From Cohnella candidum (GTDB taxonomy: Bacteria; Bacillota; Bacilli; Paenibacillales; Paenibacillaceae), in assembly GCF_003713065.1 (NCBI RefSeq), contig NZ_CP033433.1, positions 3,535,001-3,599,000 of the forward strand: 64,000 nt of DNA, read 5' to 3'. Below the pieces are notes generated by a model, which had not been told where the DNA came from, made no database searches, and saw only the letters and a list, made by a program, of their open reading frames with translations. Shown one piece after another: positions 61,575 through 64,000 of the stretch. Every line of letters begins with the position of its first letter. The stretch's first letter is position 1. Both the position numbers and the translations under genes were made by a program.

Positions 61575-62147
61575 CTACAATTTGTTCTCCAACTTTTTCC
61601 GGAGAAACTCGCGGCCGCGATGAACCCGCGTTTTGATCGTCGTCACCGGCATATCCAGCACCTCGGATATTTCCTGAAGCGACATGTCCTGTAAGTACCG
61701 AAGAACCATCACCGACTTGTACTTGGCCGGCAGCGTCTCCATCGCCTGATGGATGACCCTCTGCGTTTCGGACAGCAGCAGCTCGCTTTCCGGCGTTCGA
61801 TCGTCGCTCGGCAGCATCGCGTATCCGTCCAGGCCTTCATGGTCCGAAGACTCCGCATCCAGCGAATAGACGCTGCGCCGCTTCCGGAGACGGTCGATGC
61901 ACAAATTGGTGGCGATCCGGTAAATCCACGTGGAGAACTTCTGGTTTTCGTCATAGCGTTCCAGGTTTTTGAACACCCGGAGAAACGTGTCCTGAACGAC
62001 GTCTTCCGCTTCCTGGCGGTTGCCGGTCATCCGGTAGGCCAGGTGGAACAGCTTGTCCTTATAGAGACTGACGATTTCCGCGAACGCCCTCTGGTCCCCT
62101 TTGCGGGCCAGCTTGGCCAATCGCGTGTCCATTGGCTTCAACGTCAT
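61575..62147 (-). CDS. sigW: ECF RNA polymerase sigma factor SigW
   Basis: A 190-residue ECF sigma factor. Region 2 reads YKDKLFHLAYRMTGNRQEAEDVVQDTFLRVFKNLERYD and KFSTWIYRIATNLCIDRLRKRR; region 4 reads LPAKYKSVMVLRYLQDMSLQEISEVLDMPVTTIKTRVHRGREFLRKKL. SigW answers envelope stress. The ATG at 62147 overlaps the stop codon of the EamA transporter gene (ATGA); an ATG five codons inside is an alternative. Confidence 0.95.
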   Translation of the reverse strand: MTLKPMDTRLAKLARKGDQRAFAEIVSLYKDKLFHLAYRMTGNRQEAEDVVQDTFLRVFKNLERYDENQKFSTWIYRIATNLCIDRLRKRRSVYSLDAESSDHEGLDGYAMLPSDDRTPESELLLSETQRVIHQAMETLPAKYKSVMVLRYLQDMSLQEISEVLDMPVTTIKTRVHRGREFLRKKLENKL

Positions 62148-63061
62148 TCCTCACTTCCCGTCCGGCGGCCTTGCGGCTCCCGGCGGCGGCCCTGGGCCGC
62201 CATAATACCCGCCAAAATCAGCGCGACGCCCGCCCCTTGCCACACCGACAACGGTTCTCCCAGCATGACCGCGGCCGCCAGCACGGCGACCGGCAGTTCG
62301 AAGGAACCGAGGAGCGCGGACAAACCGGATCCGATTTTCGGAATGCCGGCGTTAAAGCAGACGGTCGGCAGCGCCGTACCCAATATACCCAGCAGCAGAC
62401 CCCAGACCGGCAGCGGAACCGCTCCGTCTCCCGCGAACGATCCCGTCCCTTGCACCGCCAAGATCAGGACCAGGGAGACGGTTCCCATGACCGCCGATTT
62501 CGCGAAAGACTCCAAGTTCTCCGGCAGGAAACCCGATAGGAAGAAAAACAGGCTGTACGCGGCCGCGGAGAGCAGACCGTACATCACCCCTTCCGGGTTC
62601 ACGTCGCCGAGCCCCCTCTCAAGCAAGCCCACGGACAAGATCGTGCCCGCGAAAATGAGGAGCACCGCCAGCCATTCATGCCGTTTGGGCCATCGTTTCG
62701 CTCGAAGGCTTTCTAGCAAAATGGTAATCCAGGCATATTGAAAAAGCAAGACGATCGAGAGCGACGCGTCCAGCCGCGACAGTGTCCGGTTGTACAGCAG
62801 CGTCGTGAGCGCCAAGCCGCACGCTCCGACGACGATGACCTGAAGCCAAACCTTGGCGCTCATGCGGAAGGTCGGACGGAAACGCGATTTGAATAATAGC
62901 AGCAGCCAGAGCAGAATAGCTCCCGAAAGCACCTGCATGAACGTTAAGGCGTACCCTTCCCATCCGTCCTGTTCGGCGGACTTGAACACCGGCGATACGA
63001 ATCCGTAGCTTGCCGCGCCCGACAATACCAGAAGGACGCCGGCGAAATTCCGTTTATTCAT
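62144..63061 (-). CDS. EamA/DMT-family transporter
   Basis: A 305-residue membrane protein with ten predicted helices in two EamA repeats (VLLVLSGAASYGFVSPVFKSAE; GVMYGLLSAAAYSLFFFLSGFLPENLE). The start at 63061 is favoured over 63079, which has no ribosome binding site. Drug/metabolite exporters of this group move amino acids or other small molecules; the cargo is unknown. It is translationally coupled to sigW, which is unusual. Confidence 0.88.
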   Translation of the reverse strand: MNKRNFAGVLLVLSGAASYGFVSPVFKSAEQDGWEGYALTFMQVLSGAILLWLLLLFKSRFRPTFRMSAKVWLQVIVVGACGLALTTLLYNRTLSRLDASLSIVLLFQYAWITILLESLRAKRWPKRHEWLAVLLIFAGTILSVGLLERGLGDVNPEGVMYGLLSAAAYSLFFFLSGFLPENLESFAKSAVMGTVSLVLILAVQGTGSFAGDGAVPLPVWGLLLGILGTALPTVCFNAGIPKIGSGLSALLGSFELPVAVLAAAVMLGEPLSVWQGAGVALILAGIMAAQGRRREPQGRRTGSEE

Positions 63062-63085
63062 GTTGCGGCTCACTTTCATAAACGA

Positions 63086-63111
63086 AAGGCCCGGATCGGA
63101 ACCCGGGCCTT
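63086..63111 (-). terminator. Terminator of ppc
   Basis: AAGGCCCGG/CCGGGCCTT stem with an 8-base loop, followed by TCGTTT on the minus strand. Confidence 0.8.
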
Positions 63112-63146
63112 CTGGATGTGTGTTTAACGATGAAGCTTCAGCCGAA

Positions 63147-64000
63147 TCAGCCCGTATTGCGGAGGCCGGCGGCGATTCCGTTGATGGTGAGAAGCACCTC
63201 GCGGAGCAGCTCGGCGTCGTCCTGGCCCTGTTGGCGCAAATCGCGCAGTTCGTTCAACAGCTGAACCTGGAGGTAGCTCAGGGGATCGACGTACGGGTTG
63301 CGCAAACGGATCGATTCCTGAATGACCGGTACGTTGTCGAGAATGTCCTCTTGGCCGGTAATGGCCAGGATCAGTTCCCGCGTGCGTCCGTATTCTTCCT
63401 CGATGAGGTTGAAGATACGCGTGCGAACCGACTCTTCCTTGATCATGCCGGCATATTCCCGGGCGATGAGCAGGTCCGCCTTGCCGAGCGCCATCTGCAG
63501 GTTGTCGATCAGCGTGCGGAAGAACGAGTATTCGCGGTACATCGTGCGAAGCGTCTCGAGCTTGCCCGCATCCCCTTGCACGTACGATTGGAACGACGTG
63601 CCGGCGGCATACCAAGCAGGGAGCAAGTAACGGCTCTGCGTCCAGGAGAACACCCACGGGATCGCCCGAAGATCTTCGAAGCGTTCACTGTTTTTGCGCT
63701 TGGAAGGACGGGAGCCGATGTTAAGCTCGCCGATCTCCGGCAGCGGCGTCGATTCTTTGAAGAACGTCATGAAGTCCGGATCGCGGAAAATGAGGTCCTG
63801 GTACTTCGTCTGGGCCTTCTCCGAAATTTCGCGCATGATGCCTTCCCATTGCGACTCGGCCGTGTCTTCCTGCGCCGGATGGCGGGAGAGGTAGGCGCCG
63901 GTGAGCAATGCGCTCGTCGCTTGCTCGAGGCTGCGATACGCGATGCCTTTCATCGAATACCGGGAGGAGAGGACTTCGCCCTGCTCCGTGATCTTGATGC
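63147..64000 (-). CDS. ppc: Phosphoenolpyruvate carboxylase, C-terminal part (truncated by window edge)
   Basis: The last 283 residues of PEP carboxylase, which makes oxaloacetate from PEP and bicarbonate. The frame is open to the window end (GIKITEQGEVLSSRYS). Conserved features: IGSRPSKRKNSERFEDLRAIPWVFSWTQSR with the substrate-binding Arg/Lys cluster and Arg of the RAIPW loop, LPAWYAAG, and the invariant C terminus RNTG. The N-terminal two thirds are outside the window. Confidence 0.97.
   Translation of the reverse strand, partial: IKITEQGEVLSSRYSMKGIAYRSLEQATSALLTGAYLSRHPAQEDTAESQWEGIMREISEKAQTKYQDLIFRDPDFMTFFKESTPLPEIGELNIGSRPSKRKNSERFEDLRAIPWVFSWTQSRYLLPAWYAAGTSFQSYVQGDAGKLETLRTMYREYSFFRTLIDNLQMALGKADLLIAREYAGMIKEESVRTRIFNLIEEEYGRTRELILAITGQEDILDNVPVIQESIRLRNPYVDPLSYLQVQLLNELRDLRQQGQDDAELLREVLLTINGIAAGLRNTG

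Noticed and set aside
63298..63305. TTGCGCAA in ppc
   Set aside because: It lies inside coding sequence far from the island and fits chance expectation for an 8-bp word in 64 kb.

Overview
The window reads as chromosome of a Paenibacillaceae-type Firmicute (Paenibacillus/Cohnella-like). The grounds are strong AGGAGG-type ribosome binding sites, the sigW-rsiW-cdaA-cdaR-glmM-glmS block, a glmS ribozyme, three YesM/YesN-type two-component systems, and several CUT1 sugar ABC transporters with lipoprotein binding proteins and no ATPase of their own. No rRNA, tRNA, CRISPR, prophage or intact insertion sequence was seen.

Region 1 (1-22.2 kb) is a polysaccharide/glycan island. It holds a YesM-type kinase with the start of its response regulator, a binding lipoprotein, three large secreted DUF4874/DUF4832-type proteins (one with a LysM, one 1763 residues long with two such modules), a LacI-type regulator, two cytoplasmic GH31 paralogues, a chemoreceptor and a secreted DJ-1/PfpI-like protein. 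A perfect palindrome, TTGCGCAA, occurs five times in the intergenic DNA of this island and probably marks the LacI regulon. A second, 45-bp element lies in front of the chemoreceptor and of the second GH31 gene.

Region 2 (22.4-37.0 kb) looks like one catabolic system. One operon has a CUT1 transporter, a 2-hydroxyacid dehydrogenase, a ribokinase-type kinase and a DapA-type aldolase. A second operon has a LarA-like nickel-pincer racemase/epimerase with its complete cofactor set (LarE, Ni transporter, LarB, LarC). A YesM/YesN pair sits upstream. Both operons carry the same pair of direct repeats 20 bp apart, as expected for an AraC-type activator. larC is split by an in-frame UGA. The substrate is unknown; a sugar acid or other 2-hydroxy acid is the best inference.

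Region 3 (37.0-54.3 kb) starts with a dienelactone-hydrolase-like protein and a diguanylate cyclase. Then comes a GntR-controlled CUT1 transporter with a trans-sulfuration-type PLP enzyme, with matching operators in front of gntR and the binding-protein gene. It ends with a GH127 island (GH127, CUT1 transporter, YesN/YesM). That island is bracketed by a 43-bp repeat and by gene relics: a GH2 fragment on the left and a deleted gntR copy on the right.

Region 4 (54.3-64 kb) is core genome: glmS with its ribozyme, a small protein of unknown function, glmM, cdaR, cdaA, rsiW, sigW, an EamA transporter and the 3' end of ppc. It links amino-sugar supply, c-di-AMP synthesis and the envelope stress sigma factor.
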